A stretch of DNA of 64,000 nucleotides from Corynebacterium sp. HMSC29G08 (GCF_001806875.1 NZ_KV786254.1:1-64000), one strand, 5' to 3'; positions 54,605-63,958 are shown, counted from the stretch's first letter. The notes: generated by a model not told the origin, from the letters alone. Translations and numbers: made by a program.

Positions 54605-56454
54605 TAGACGTAATCCTCTTCCGCCTGGTCAGCTGCCATCGGCGCGGACTTTGCCACACCCATGAGGAACTCACCGTTGGTCTTGGTCTTTTTCAGCTGC
54701 TTGATCAGCATGTCAATGGACTGCTGTGGATCAAGCGCAGACAGGATGCGACGCAGCTTATGCATGACGCGCGCTTCCTCCGGGCTCATCAGTAGTTCAT
54801 CCTTGCGGGTGCCGGACGGGTTGACGTCCACGGCCGGGAACACGCGGCGTTCTGCGATCTTGCGATCCAGCTTCAGCTCCGCGTTGCCGGTGCCCTTGAA
54901 TTCCTCGAAAATCACGGTGTCTCCAGCAGAGCCGGTCTCCACCATGGCGGTTGCGATGATGGTGAGCGAACCGCCCTCTTCGATGTTGCGGGCAGCCCCC
55001 AGGAAACGCTTCGGCGGGTAGAGCGCATTCGAATCCACACCACCGGAAAGGATGCGACCGGATGCCGGGGAAGAGTTGTTGTATGCACGGCCCAGGCGAG
55101 TAATGGAGTCCAGCAGGACCACCACGTCCTGGCCCATCTCCACGAGGCGCTTCGCGCGCTCAATGGCCAGCTCAGCAACAGCGGTGTGTTCTGACGGCGG
55201 GCGGTCAAAGGTAGAAGCGATGACTTCACCCTTGACGGAGCGCTGCATGTCCGTAACTTCTTCCGGACGCTCATCTACCAGCACAACCATGAGGTAGCAC
55301 TCCGGGTTGTTGGTGGCAATGGCGTTGGCAATGTTTTGCAGAATCGTCGTCTTACCAGCCTTCGGTGGGGAGACGATCAGCGCACGCTGCCCCTTACCAA
55401 TCGGCATGACCAGGTCAATGACACGAGTGGTCAGGATGTTCGGCTCCGTCTCCAGGCGCAGGCGCTTGTTGGGGTACAGCGGCGTGAGCTTGTGGAATTC
55501 CTTGCGGCCGCGTGCCTCCTCCGGCGTCATGCCGTTGACGGAATCTACGCGCACCAGCTGGTTGTAGCGCTGGCGGTTGCGGCCGTTGCCGTGGGAGTGG
55601 CCTTGGCCGTTGGCGCGGACCTGGCCAATAACGGCGTCACCGGAGCGCAGGCCGTTTTGGCGTACCAGCCTGTTGTTGACAAACACGTCCGCGTTGTTTT
55701 GGCGGTAGCCGGTTGTGCGAATGAACGCGGTGTTGTTATCCACCACGTCTACGATGCCGGCGACTTCCTGCAGCTCTTCAGGTTCGAGGTTCTGGTTATC
55801 GCCCTGGTTGTTGTCGCGGTTGTTGCCACCATGGTCACGGCCGTCACGGCCGTCGCGGTTGTTGCGGTTGCGGTTGCGACGACCACGGCGCCCGCGGCGC
55901 CCGCCGCCCTCACCGTCTTCGCGGTGGTTGTCGCGCTCCCCGCGGTTGTTTTCACGGTCGCGGTCACGGTCACGGTCACGGTCGTTGCGGCTGGAACGCT
56001 CCTCCGATTCCCCGCCGCCCTTGTGCGAGTTGCTGGAGTCTGCGTGCTCCTGCTGGCCCTGCTGATCCCCCTGCTCGTGCTGGTTGCGCGAACGGTTGCG
56101 ACGTGCCCGGCGCGCTGCGGAGCGCGACTGCTGCTCGTCGTCGGAGTGATCCTTGTTTCCGTCCTTATTTCCGTTGTTGTTTCCGCTGTCGCTGCGAGTC
56201 GCGTCAGCCTCGCCGGCGTCACTCGGGGTATCTGCCTTCGATGCTTGCCCCTTGGCGGCGCTGGCTGCGTTGGTCTGTGCTGCTGCCTTTGCCGGGAGTT
56301 TGCCGGTTGCGATTGCTTGGATCAGGTCCCCCTTGCGGAGGCCGGATACCCCCTTAAGCCCCCGCTCAGCTGCCAGCTTGCGCAGCTCTGGAAGTTTCAT
56401 AGATGCCAGGTCCACGTTGGCCTGGTTTGCAGCCGTATTACCTTCTGCGGTCAC
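54604..56454 (-). CDS. rho: Transcription termination factor Rho
   Basis: Rho is the hexameric ATP-dependent RNA translocase that terminates transcription. The 616-residue protein has an N-terminal SAP-like Rho_N domain ([32 protein letters not shown]), then an insert of about 150 residues rich in Arg, Asn, Asp and Gly, the cold-shock RNA-binding domain, and the ATPase domain with P-loop SPPKAGKTT. The insert is typical of actinobacterial Rho and probably disordered and RNA-binding. The start is a GTG with GAAAGGA upstream. It heads the rho-prfA-prmC-sua5 string. Confidence 0.97.
   Translation of the reverse strand: MTAEGNTAANQANVDLASMKLPELRKLAAERGLKGVSGLRKGDLIQAIATGKLPAKAAAQTNAASAAKGQASKADTPSDAGEADATRSDSGNNNGNKDGNKDHSDDEQQSRSAARRARRNRSRNQHEQGDQQGQQEHADSSNSHKGGGESEERSSRNDRDRDRDRDRENNRGERDNHREDGEGGGRRGRRGRRNRNRNNRDGRDGRDHGGNNRDNNQGDNQNLEPEELQEVAGIVDVVDNNTAFIRTTGYRQNNADVFVNNRLVRQNGLRSGDAVIGQVRANGQGHSHGNGRNRQRYNQLVRVDSVNGMTPEEARGRKEFHKLTPLYPNKRLRLETEPNILTTRVIDLVMPIGKGQRALIVSPPKAGKTTILQNIANAIATNNPECYLMVVLVDERPEEVTDMQRSVKGEVIASTFDRPPSEHTAVAELAIERAKRLVEMGQDVVVLLDSITRLGRAYNNSSPASGRILSGGVDSNALYPPKRFLGAARNIEEGGSLTIIATAMVETGSAGDTVIFEEFKGTGNAELKLDRKIAERRVFPAVDVNPSGTRKDELLMSPEEARVMHKLRRILSALDPQQSIDMLIKQLKKTKTNGEFLMGVAKSAPMAADQAEEDYV
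55790..56030. repeat. Low-complexity coding repeat within rho
   Basis: Short repeats such as CGGTCACGGTCACGGTCA encode alternating Arg/Asp and Arg/Asn runs in the Rho insert. Because of this composition the antisense strand also stays open for a long distance, which is an artefact and not a gene. Confidence 0.7.
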
Positions 56455-56790
56455 GGATGTCCTTTCGTAGCTCAGCTGGGATGCCCTGGTGCGGAAAGTT
56501 ATGTGTTGTTCGTGTTCCGCGGCGGTGCCAGCAGCTTTCGTCTATTTGTATGTCGCGCTTCCTCATTCACCTTGTGGGGTATCTACCGCAAGGGCACATG
56601 TTTTGAGCGCAAAGTTGCAGCAAAATCACCATGTTGAGGTGTGAGGGGTGGATCTGACCTCGCGGCAAGTGTTTCGCGAGTGGCGGGCCATGTCCGCAGC
56701 CCAACTGCGGTGATCCAAGGCGAAAGTATAGCGCATCGTTGGTAAATCCATATTCAGGCCCTGTGCGTGCGTCACGCTAGAGTTGGCGGC
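56455..56790. other. Intergenic region between rho and the CoA ligase gene
   Basis: These 336 bases have no supported gene. On the minus strand TATACT (56725-56730) is a good -10 candidate for rho and would give a 5' leader of roughly 260 bases. On the plus strand TAGAGT (56778-56783) serves the ligase gene. Long leaders are common where Rho autoregulates its gene, so this leader deserves attention. A GTAGCTCAGCTGGG string near 56470 resembles a tRNA D-arm but is not part of a tRNA. Confidence 0.45.
56778..56783 (+). promoter_or_regulatory. -10 hexamer deciding the CoA ligase start
   Basis: TAGAGT ends 7 bases before the ATG at 56791. It lies inside the longer reading that would begin with GTG 56767, so the shorter start is favoured. 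Confidence 0.6.
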
Positions 56791-58560
56791 ATGCTTTCTA
56801 CGATGCAGGAGGTGCCGTTCTCCGTCGCCCGTATTTTGGAGTACGGGAGTTCGGTGCATGGGTCCACCAAGTGTACGACGTGGCGTGTGAATCAGCCGGA
56901 GGAGACTACGTTTTCTGCGATTGCGGCGCGCGCTGGTGCGTTTGCGAATGCGTTGCATGATGAGTTGGGCATTGATGGTGATCAGCGTGTTGCCACTTTG
57001 ATGTACAACTGTGCGGAGCATCTTGAGGTGATGTTCGCTGTCGCGTCGAAAGGCGCTGTGTTCACGCCGTTGAATGTGCAGCTGATGGAAGATCAGATTG
57101 CCTACATTGTCAATCACTCTGAAGCGCAGGTGATCGTGGCGGACCCGCGCCTAGCGGCCAAGCTTGGTCGGCTGCTTGAAATGTGCCCTTCGGTGCAAAC
57201 TGTGGCGTTTATTGGCACTTCTCCTGTTGCTCCGCTGGCTGATCTTTTGCCGCAGGGGGTTGATGTTCGGAGCTATGAGATGCTTTTGGACGGCAGGTCG
57301 ACCCTCTTTCCTTGGCCTGCTCTGCCGGAAAATACCGCTGCTGCTTTGGTGTATTCGACCGCAACGACGGGTGCGCCGAAAGGCGTGGCGTATTCGCATC
57401 GCTCGTTGTGGCTTGAGGCGATGAGTCTGCGTGCCACTGACTCGTTGGCGGTGACGTATGGTGAGTCGTTTTTGTGCTGCATTCCGATTTATCACGTGTT
57501 GTCCTGGGGTGTTCCACTTGCGGCGTTTTTGGCCGGCACACCGTTGGTGTTGCCGGATTCAGACGTTTCGGCCCCGACGTTGGCGGCCCTGATTGCATCG
57601 GCACACCCGCGTGTGGCGCATGGTGTGCCTACGTTGTGGATTCAGCTGATGGTGCATTACTTGAACAATCCGCCGGAGCGTATGAGCCTGCAGGAGATCT
57701 ACGTTGGCGGTTCGCCTGCCCCGCCGGGGTTGATCAAGGTGTGGGAGGAACGCTATGGCGTTGACATCGTGCATGTGTGGGGCATGACGGAGACGTCCAC
57801 TGTGGGTACGGTGGCGCGCCCGCCTTCGGGCGCTGCTGGTGAGGCCCGTTGGGCGTATCGCGTCTCCCAGGGCAGGTTCGCTCCGTGGTTGGAGTACCGA
57901 GTGGTCAATGACGGCAGGGTGATGGCCTCCAACGACTTGACTCAGGGTGAGATCCAGGTGCGCGGCAATCTTGTGGCGGCAAGTTACTACCACTCGCCTA
58001 CGCAAGAGGACGGCAAGATGGCCTCTGAGTTCCGTGGCGAGACGGTCACGGATGAGCGGGAGCACTTTACTGCGGACGGCTGGTTGCGCACCGGTGACGT
58101 TGGCACGGTGACCTATGACGGGTTTATGACGTTGTACGACCGCGCGCGTGACGTGATTCGCTCGGGCGGTGAGTGGATCTACTCCGCCCAGGTGGAAAAC
58201 CTGATCATGGAATCTGAGGAGGTCATCGAGTGCGCGGTGATTGGGATCCCGGATAAAAAGTGGGGCGAACGCCCCCTGGCCGTTACCGTGGTCCACCCGC
58301 ACATCGAACCTAACGCAGAGACCGCGGCAAGGCTTCGCGCCGGGCTGGCTGATGTGTTGCCAAAGTGGATGGCGCCCGAGTACTGGACGTTTGTGGACAA
58401 CATTGACAAGACCTCGGTGGGCAAGTTTGACAAGAAGGATCTGCGCAAGCACCTAGCACGCGAGGAATTCGGCATCATCGCACTGCCCGGCCCGGGCAGC
58501 CGCTCGCACGGTAATCCGTCATCGGCCGAGGTGGAGGCTGCGCACCCAACTAGCGATTAA
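56791..58560 (+). CDS. Fatty-acid (medium/long-chain) CoA ligase
   Basis: The 589-residue protein is an acyl-adenylate-forming enzyme that activates a fatty acid with ATP and CoA. Core motifs are the phosphate loop YSTATTGAPKGVAYSHRS, the A5 motif WGMTET, the hinge GWLRTGDVG, and the C-terminal GKFDKKDLRKH with the catalytic Lys. The chain length it uses cannot be told. Codons often end in T or G, in contrast to the C-ending moaA that follows 52 bases later. The gene lies between rho and the Moco block. Confidence 0.88.
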   Translation: MLSTMQEVPFSVARILEYGSSVHGSTKCTTWRVNQPEETTFSAIAARAGAFANALHDELGIDGDQRVATLMYNCAEHLEVMFAVASKGAVFTPLNVQLMEDQIAYIVNHSEAQVIVADPRLAAKLGRLLEMCPSVQTVAFIGTSPVAPLADLLPQGVDVRSYEMLLDGRSTLFPWPALPENTAAALVYSTATTGAPKGVAYSHRSLWLEAMSLRATDSLAVTYGESFLCCIPIYHVLSWGVPLAAFLAGTPLVLPDSDVSAPTLAALIASAHPRVAHGVPTLWIQLMVHYLNNPPERMSLQEIYVGGSPAPPGLIKVWEERYGVDIVHVWGMTETSTVGTVARPPSGAAGEARWAYRVSQGRFAPWLEYRVVNDGRVMASNDLTQGEIQVRGNLVAASYYHSPTQEDGKMASEFRGETVTDEREHFTADGWLRTGDVGTVTYDGFMTLYDRARDVIRSGGEWIYSAQVENLIMESEEVIECAVIGIPDKKWGERPLAVTVVHPHIEPNAETAARLRAGLADVLPKWMAPEYWTFVDNIDKTSVGKFDKKDLRKHLAREEFGIIALPGPGSRSHGNPSSAEVEAAHPTSD

Positions 58561-58612
58561 GGTTTTTACCCTGTCTTCTCGTAGGTATTCGCCACGCTAT
58601 ATTGGGGACACT

Positions 58613-59641
58613 ATGCCCACTACACGCACGTTGGATGATCAATACGGCCGCACCGCCCGCGACCTGCGCGTCAGCCTCACCGACCGCTGTAATCTGCGCT
58701 GCACCTATTGCATGCCCGCAGACGGCCTCGAGTGGATGCCCACCGAGCAGGCGTTGACTGATGAGGAAACCATCCGCCTCATTCGCCTCGCGGTGGAAAC
58801 ACTTGGCATCCACCAGGTGCGCTTTACCGGCGGCGAGCCGCTGCTGCGCAAGTCGCTCGAAGACATCGTTGCGGCGACAAAGAAGCTGCGTATCGACGGC
58901 AGCGGCGCCGCCCCGACGACCGCGCTGACTACGAATGCGCTCGGGCTGGCCAAGCGCGCCGACGCGCTCGCCGAGGCAGGTTTAGACCGTATCAACGTCT
59001 CCCTGGACACCACCAGTCCTGAACTTTTTGCGCGCTTGACCCGCAGGGATCGCATCCAGGACGTTTTCGCAGGCATCGACGCTGCCCTTGCCGCGGGGCT
59101 CACCCCGGTCAAGGTCAACGCCGTGGTTATGCCGGGCGTGAACGAGGACGGCATCCTCGACCTGGTCGACTTCGCCCTGGATAAGGGCCTGCAGCTGCGC
59201 TTTATTGAGCAGATGCCGCTCGGCCCGCGCGAGAAGTGGGAGCGCGGCGACATGGTCACCGCCCACGAGATCCTCTCCCGCATAGAGGAGCGCTTCACCC
59301 TCACCCCGGCGGAGAAGCCGCGCGGTTCTGCTCCCGCGGCGCTGTGGAACATTGCCGACGCCACCCGCGAGGGCACGCTCGGCGTGATCGCCTCGGTCAC
59401 CCATCCCTTCTGCGGTGCCTGCGACCGAACCCGGCTCACCGCCGACGGTGCGATCCGCGCCTGCCTCTTTTCCAAGAGAGTCGACGAAGTGTCCTTGCGC
59501 GACCTGATGCGCGCCGGGGCGAGCGATAAGGAGCTCGCCGATGCCTGGGCACAGGCGATGTGGCTGAAGAAACCGGGCCATGGGATTAATGACGTCGGCT
59601 TTTTGCAGCCGGAGCGCACCATGAGCGAAATCGGTGGTTAG
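58613..59641 (+). CDS. moaA: GTP 3',8-cyclase MoaA
   Basis: MoaA performs the radical-SAM rearrangement of GTP that starts molybdenum cofactor synthesis. The 342-residue protein binds two [4Fe-4S] clusters: the N-terminal CNLRCTYC (C26, C30, C33) and the C-terminal CGACDRTRLTADGAIRAC (C-x2-C-x13-C). The protein ends in Gly-Gly as expected. TATATT (58598-58603) is a good -10, 9 bases before the ATG, and GGGGAC may be a ribosome site. It heads the moaA-moeA-moaC-mobA operon. Confidence 0.96.
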   Translation: MPTTRTLDDQYGRTARDLRVSLTDRCNLRCTYCMPADGLEWMPTEQALTDEETIRLIRLAVETLGIHQVRFTGGEPLLRKSLEDIVAATKKLRIDGSGAAPTTALTTNALGLAKRADALAEAGLDRINVSLDTTSPELFARLTRRDRIQDVFAGIDAALAAGLTPVKVNAVVMPGVNEDGILDLVDFALDKGLQLRFIEQMPLGPREKWERGDMVTAHEILSRIEERFTLTPAEKPRGSAPAALWNIADATREGTLGVIASVTHPFCGACDRTRLTADGAIRACLFSKRVDEVSLRDLMRAGASDKELADAWAQAMWLKKPGHGINDVGFLQPERTMSEIGG

Positions 59642-59644
59642 ACC

Positions 59645-60877
59645 ATGAGCGATCGCCCCAGCATTGCTGAGCACCTCGAGCGAGTGCTCGCGCTTGCCGC
59701 ACCGCGGACCATCCGCGAGGTCCCGCTCGACCAGTCAGCCGGTCACGTGCTCGCGGCGCCGGTGAAAAGTCGGCTCGCGGTGCCCCCTTTTGCGAACTCC
59801 GCCGTCGACGGGTTTGCCGTCCACGCAGCTAGCCTGCACGGCGAGAGACCGTGGACGCTCCCGGTCGCAGGCGACGTGCCGGCGGGCTCGCCCGCAATCG
59901 ACTGCCCGGCGGGACACGCGATTCGTGTGATGACGGGTGCGCCGATTTCCCCGGCGGATGCTGGCTCCGACGTGGTCGTCATCCCCGTTGAACACACCAA
60001 TATCCCCCGCGGGCCGCACCCGCTGCCCGACCAGGTCGCCATCACGGATGCGGAGCCAGGCCGCAGCCATATCCGCGCCGCCGGAGAGAACGCCAAGCCC
60101 GGGGACACAATCGCGCAGGCCGGGATCCGCGTCGATGCTGGCACGCTGGCCGCGTGCGTTTCCACCGGCGTCCGCACCGTGGACGTGTACGCGCACCCCA
60201 CCGTCGCCGTGGTCTCCACCGGTAGCGAGCTGGTGGCCTGGCCCGGCGAGTTGCGCGGGGCACAGATCCCGGATTCGAATTTGCCGATGCTGGCGGAGCT
60301 CGCAGCGTCGGCAAGCGGGCAGCGCGCGCACGTTGTGCGCTACCATGTCGACGACGATTGCAGCGCCGAGGCTACTTTGCGACGTGCCGCAGCCGAGGCG
60401 GACGTGGTGATTACCTCGGGTGGAGTCAGCGCCGGTGCCTTCGACATCGTGCGCGAGGTAACCTCCGCCGATGACGGCATGTGGTTCGGCAAGGTCGCGC
60501 AGCGCCCAGGCACCCCGCAGGGCGCGGGCATGTTTGCCGGTACCCCGTTTGTGTGCCTGCCGGGCAACCCGGTCGCGGCCTACGTTTCCTTCCTGCTCTA
60601 CGGTGCCCCGCTTCTCGCCGCCCAGGCTGGCGTGTCCCGTGGTCTGCGTTTTGAAGAGCGCCCGCATATCCTCGCCGAGCGCGCCGCGGGTTTTGTCAGC
60701 ACGGCAAAGTCGGAGATGACCCACGCCGTGCCGGTGCGGCTGCGCCAAGACGGCACCCGCACAGTGGCGGAGTCCTTCGCCCCGGCGACCGCGTCGAGTT
60801 TCGTGGCATCGTTGTCGGGGATAGATGGGCTAGCCCTCGTGGATGCGCCCGAAGGCCTGGTCAAGGTTTATATCTAA
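59645..60877 (+). CDS. moeA: Molybdopterin molybdenumtransferase MoeA
   Basis: MoeA inserts molybdate into adenylated molybdopterin. The 410-residue protein has VPPFANSAVDGFAV, MTGAPISPADAGSDVVV (the MTGAP motif) and the MoCF-type domain with TSGGVSAGAFDIV and CLPGNPVAAYV. It begins 3 bases after the moaA stop, so translation is coupled. Together with Mog it completes the final cofactor steps. Confidence 0.95.
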   Translation: MSDRPSIAEHLERVLALAAPRTIREVPLDQSAGHVLAAPVKSRLAVPPFANSAVDGFAVHAASLHGERPWTLPVAGDVPAGSPAIDCPAGHAIRVMTGAPISPADAGSDVVVIPVEHTNIPRGPHPLPDQVAITDAEPGRSHIRAAGENAKPGDTIAQAGIRVDAGTLAACVSTGVRTVDVYAHPTVAVVSTGSELVAWPGELRGAQIPDSNLPMLAELAASASGQRAHVVRYHVDDDCSAEATLRRAAAEADVVITSGGVSAGAFDIVREVTSADDGMWFGKVAQRPGTPQGAGMFAGTPFVCLPGNPVAAYVSFLLYGAPLLAAQAGVSRGLRFEERPHILAERAAGFVSTAKSEMTHAVPVRLRQDGTRTVAESFAPATASSFVASLSGIDGLALVDAPEGLVKVYI

Positions 60878-60886
60878 GGAGCAACA

Positions 60887-61366
60887 ATGCAATTTACCCA
60901 CCTGGATTCATCCGGCGCGGCCTACATGGTCGACGTGACTGAGAAGCAGCCGACGGTGCGCACCGCCACGGCCCAGTGCGAGGTCGCTTGCTCACCTGAA
61001 GTGCTCGAGGCGCTTGCTAACGGCACCGTTCCCAAGGGCGACGTGCTCGCCGTCGCGCGTGTGGCTGGCATCGCCGCTGCGAAGCGCGTGCCTGATCTGC
61101 TGCCGCTGGCTCACACGATCGGCGTGCACGGCTGCAAGGTCGACCTGACCTTAAAGCCGGACCACGTGTTCATCGAGGCCACGGTTCGCACCGCTGACCG
61201 CACTGGCGTGGAGATGGAAGCGCTCACTGCGGTAAACGTGGCGGCGCTGTCGGTAGTGGACATGGTCAAAGGCGTGGATCGCTCCGCCTACATCCGTCGC
61301 TGCGGGATTACCGCAAAGTCCGGCGGCCGCTCCGGCGACTGGTCGCGCGAGCTGCCGGGGACGTAA
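60887..61366 (+). CDS. moaC: Cyclic pyranopterin monophosphate synthase MoaC
   Basis: MoaC converts the MoaA product to cyclic pyranopterin monophosphate. The 159 residues show LLPLAHTIGVHGCKVDL and EMEALTAVNVAALSVVDMVKGVDR, both active-site blocks. AAGGAGC lies just before the ATG and 9 bases separate it from moeA. No moaD or moaE is present in this window, so molybdopterin synthase must be encoded elsewhere. Confidence 0.96.
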   Translation: MQFTHLDSSGAAYMVDVTEKQPTVRTATAQCEVACSPEVLEALANGTVPKGDVLAVARVAGIAAAKRVPDLLPLAHTIGVHGCKVDLTLKPDHVFIEATVRTADRTGVEMEALTAVNVAALSVVDMVKGVDRSAYIRRCGITAKSGGRSGDWSRELPGT

Positions 61367-61371
61367 TTTCC

Positions 61372-61941
61372 ATGCGACCCGCGCACTCGCTCGGCGTAGT
61401 TATTTTGGCCGGGGGCCGCTCGACCCGCATGAGAGCGGAGAAAGCCCAGGTCAAGGTGGACGGGCGTCGCCTGATCGACCGTGTGCTCGCCTCGCTCCCT
61501 GCCCACGAGGCGGCAGTGGTGGTCTCTCCTTTTCCACTCGACTTGCCAGTCAGCCAGGTCACCGAGGACCCGCCTTTCGGCGGCCCGGTCGCCGGCATCA
61601 ACGCCGGGGTTCAGGCCCTTGACACCGACCTGATCGGCATCCTTGCCGTCGACGCACCCGATTCCGGAGCGCTTCTCCCCAGCCTCTGCGAGGCGCTGCT
61701 GCGCGAGGCGAGCGCGCACGCCGCCGTCATCCACGCCGCCGACGGTTTCCTCCAGCCGTTGTGCGCCGTCTGGCACCGCGCCGCGCTTCTCAACGCGCTC
61801 GCGCGCACCGGCACGCGTGATATCGCTGCAAAGCGGCTTCTCCAACCGCCAACGCGCGTCGTGCAGGTGCTTGGCGACGGCACCGAGCAGGACTACGACA
61901 CTCCCGAAGCGCTCCGCGCACTCGGCGAAGTAGAGCTTTAG
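61372..61941 (+). CDS. mobA: Molybdenum cofactor guanylyltransferase MobA
   Basis: MobA attaches GMP to Mo-molybdopterin to give the bis-MGD cofactor used by nitrate reductase. The 189-residue protein has the nucleotide loop VILAGGRSTRMRAEKAQV, slightly divergent from the LAGGxSxRMGxDK consensus, followed by the PPFGGPVAGI motif. It starts 5 bases after moaC. Its stop overlaps that of the convergent mog gene by 4 bases. Confidence 0.92.
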   Translation: MRPAHSLGVVILAGGRSTRMRAEKAQVKVDGRRLIDRVLASLPAHEAAVVVSPFPLDLPVSQVTEDPPFGGPVAGINAGVQALDTDLIGILAVDAPDSGALLPSLCEALLREASAHAAVIHAADGFLQPLCAVWHRAALLNALARTGTRDIAAKRLLQPPTRVVQVLGDGTEQDYDTPEALRALGEVEL

Positions 61942-62417
61942 CTCACCCACTCGGTCAGGCTTGGCCACAGCCGCAAAATGACCGTGAGCGTGTCGTGGAT
62001 GCCACCGCGCGAGCTGGGGGCGTTGACGATCAGGCTGCCGCCGGGTTCGCGGGAGGTCAGCCCCACGACCCCGCGGCACAGGCCCGCGCGTTCGGAGTGT
62101 GCGAGGCCCTCGATCAGGATGTTGGTCTCTACCCCGTGGAGGCGGGTGGAGATGCGCTCCAGACTTACCTCCGGGGTGAGATTCCTGGGGCCGAGCCCGG
62201 TCCCACCACAAGTAAGCACCAACGATGTCCCGGCCGCCAGCGCCTCGTCGAGTGCGCCAGCTACCCCGGTCTCGCCCTCGGGTACGACATGGCAGCCGGT
62301 GATCTCGAACCCGGCAGCGTGGAGAAGCCTGCGCGCGGCTGGGGTTGAGCTGTCGTTGCGCTCGCCGGAGTGGATTCTGTCGGAGACAACGATGATGCGG
62401 GCGGTGGGGGCCGTCAT
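61938..62417 (-). CDS. mog: Molybdopterin adenylyltransferase Mog/MoaB
   Basis: The enzyme adenylates molybdopterin before MoeA. The 159-residue protein has the MoCF fold with VLTCGGTGLGPRNLTPE, in which Asn replaces the usual Asp of the RDxTPE motif, and then GGSLIVNAPSSRGGIHDTL. It is transcribed towards mobA. AAGAAAG lies 9 bases before the chosen ATG (62417); ATG 62453 is also in frame. It is divergent from narK, with an inverted repeat between. Confidence 0.9.
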   Translation of the reverse strand: MTAPTARIIVVSDRIHSGERNDSSTPAARRLLHAAGFEITGCHVVPEGETGVAGALDEALAAGTSLVLTCGGTGLGPRNLTPEVSLERISTRLHGVETNILIEGLAHSERAGLCRGVVGLTSREPGGSLIVNAPSSRGGIHDTLTVILRLWPSLTEWVS

Positions 62418-62477
62418 GGGGTCGTACTTTCTTCTCACTTGCTGCGGTTGCATGAGGTGCAGAGACTGCGAAAAAGA

Positions 62478-62511
62478 CATATTTACGCAATAGAAATGTT
62501 GCGTAAATATG
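62478..62511. promoter_or_regulatory. 34-bp perfect inverted repeat between mog and narK
   Basis: CATATTTACGCAA (62478-62490) and TTGCGTAAATATG (62499-62511) are exact complements around an 8-base centre TAGAAATG. The region is AT-rich and upstream of both divergent genes. This is a likely operator for an oxygen- or nitrate-responsive regulator, or a stem-loop; I do not recognise the site. Confidence 0.65.
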
Positions 62512-62569
62512 GTGGTACTTTTCGTGTTTAAAGTTGAGAATACCAGGTCAGGACGGGTAAGCTCTGGTG

Positions 62570-62583
62570 TGATCTAAAGATCA
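62570..62583. promoter_or_regulatory. 14-bp palindrome upstream of narK
   Basis: TGATCT-AA-AGATCA is an interrupted palindrome 76 bases before narK. Its TGAT...ATCA ends resemble FNR-type boxes, but the spacing (six bases rather than four) does not match. Confidence 0.35.
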
Positions 62584-62659
62584 GCGCTCCGGGGAGTGCA
62601 TTCCGCACAACAGCACTTACCGCACGCCCAAGTTCACAAATTCCGCCCAAGGATTACTC

Positions 62660-63958
62660 ATGACAACCTTGAACACCTCAGCCCGCGTCTTACATGGTTG
62701 GGACCCAGAAGACCCCGAGAAATGGGATGCCGGCATTGCCTGGCGGACCCTATGGATCTCCACCATTGCCCTGTTCTTCGGCTTTATCACGTGGTATCTC
62801 GTCGCCGCCATCGCACCTCGTCTCAATGAGGCGGGCTTTGACCTTTCCGCGAACCAGCTCTACTGGCTTACCGCCGTCCCCGGCCTGGCCGCCGGCCTCT
62901 TCCGCCTGATCTGGATGTTCCTCCCGCCGGTGATGGGCACCCGCAAGCTCATTAGCTTTTCCACCGCGCTCTTCCTCATCCCGCTGTTCGGCTGGTTTTT
63001 CGCCGTGCAAAGCGCCACGCCCTACTGGGTGCTGCTGCTTTTGGCGTTCATGACCGGTATTGGCGGTGGTGTCTTCTCCGGCTTCATGCCGTCGACAGGC
63101 TACTTCTTCCCCAAGTCCAAGTCGGGCACCGCGCTGGGCCTGCAGGCAGGTCTGTCCAACCTGGGTATGTCGGTAGTTCTGCTGTCCGCGCCCATGCTGA
63201 TTAGCACCACACTGTTCGGCATGAAGTCACTTAGCGCGATCCACAGCACCGAGACCGGCGAGCTGATGAATATTTACAACGTCGCGCTGTTTTTCATCCC
63301 CTGGGTAATCGTGATGGCCATCCTGGCCTGGGTGATGCTCAAGGACGTGCCGGTCAAGGCCAACTTCCGCCAGCAGATCGACATCTTTGGCAACAAGAAC
63401 ACCTGGATCCTCACCATCATCTACGTAATGACTTTCGGCGCGCTCGCGGGCTTCGGCGCCCAGCTCGCGCTTTTGATGAAGAACAACTTCGGGGAAAGCG
63501 CATCCAGCCTGATGGGTTGGGCCTTCCTCTACGCCATGATCGGCGCGGTCGTGCGTGCCCTGTGGGGCCCGCTTTGCGATAAGTACGGCGGCGCACTGTG
63601 GACCTTCATCGGCGGCGTGGGTATGACCGTCTCTACCGGTGTCGCGGCAATCTTCCTCGCCCGCGGTGGCGACGCCGCACTTTCCTTCTACATCACCATG
63701 CTGATCATGTCCTTCTTCGCGGGCCTGGGCAACGCTGGCACGTTCAAACAGATGCCGATGATCCTGCCGAAGCGCCAAGCCGGCGGCGTGATTGGCTTCA
63801 CCGGTGCCGTCGCGGCCTTTGGCCCCTTCATCGTCGGCGTGCTGCTAACGCTTATGGCGCCCACGACCTTCTTCTGGGGCTGCGTGGTCTACTTCGCCAT
63901 CGCGACGATCCTCGCCTGGGTCTACTACGCCCGCCCCAACGCCCCGTTCCCCGGCTAA
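62660..63958 (+). CDS. narK: Nitrate/nitrite transporter NarK
   Basis: The 432-residue MFS protein has 12 hydrophobic helices and the nitrate-porter signatures: FGFITWYLVAAIAPRLNE, the glycine-rich GIGGGVFSGFMPSTGYFFPK and GLGNAGTFKQMPMILPKRQAGGV. It is a NarK1/NarK2-type nitrate importer or nitrate/nitrite exchanger. AAGGA lies 5 bases before the ATG. Only 30 bases separate it from the next gene, so it leads the nitrate reductase operon. Confidence 0.93.
   Translation: MTTLNTSARVLHGWDPEDPEKWDAGIAWRTLWISTIALFFGFITWYLVAAIAPRLNEAGFDLSANQLYWLTAVPGLAAGLFRLIWMFLPPVMGTRKLISFSTALFLIPLFGWFFAVQSATPYWVLLLLAFMTGIGGGVFSGFMPSTGYFFPKSKSGTALGLQAGLSNLGMSVVLLSAPMLISTTLFGMKSLSAIHSTETGELMNIYNVALFFIPWVIVMAILAWVMLKDVPVKANFRQQIDIFGNKNTWILTIIYVMTFGALAGFGAQLALLMKNNFGESASSLMGWAFLYAMIGAVVRALWGPLCDKYGGALWTFIGGVGMTVSTGVAAIFLARGGDAALSFYITMLIMSFFAGLGNAGTFKQMPMILPKRQAGGVIGFTGAVAAFGPFIVGVLLTLMAPTTFFWGCVVYFAIATILAWVYYARPNAPFPG

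Noticed and set aside
56466..56530. tRNA-like string GTAGCTCAGCTGGG
   Set aside because: It resembles a D-arm, but no anticodon stem, T-arm (GGTTCRA) or acceptor stem can be formed around it.
55336..56637. 433-codon plus-strand open frame across rho
   Set aside because: It stays open because of the Arg/Asn/Asp repeats of rho; the translation is a Val/Ala-rich low-complexity product.
61938..62480. Longer N-terminus of mog
   Set aside because: The extra residues do not fit the family; ATG 62417 has AAGAAAG at a fitting distance.
62570..62583. FNR box
   Set aside because: TGAT and ATCA are separated by six bases, not four, and the first T of TTGAT is missing.
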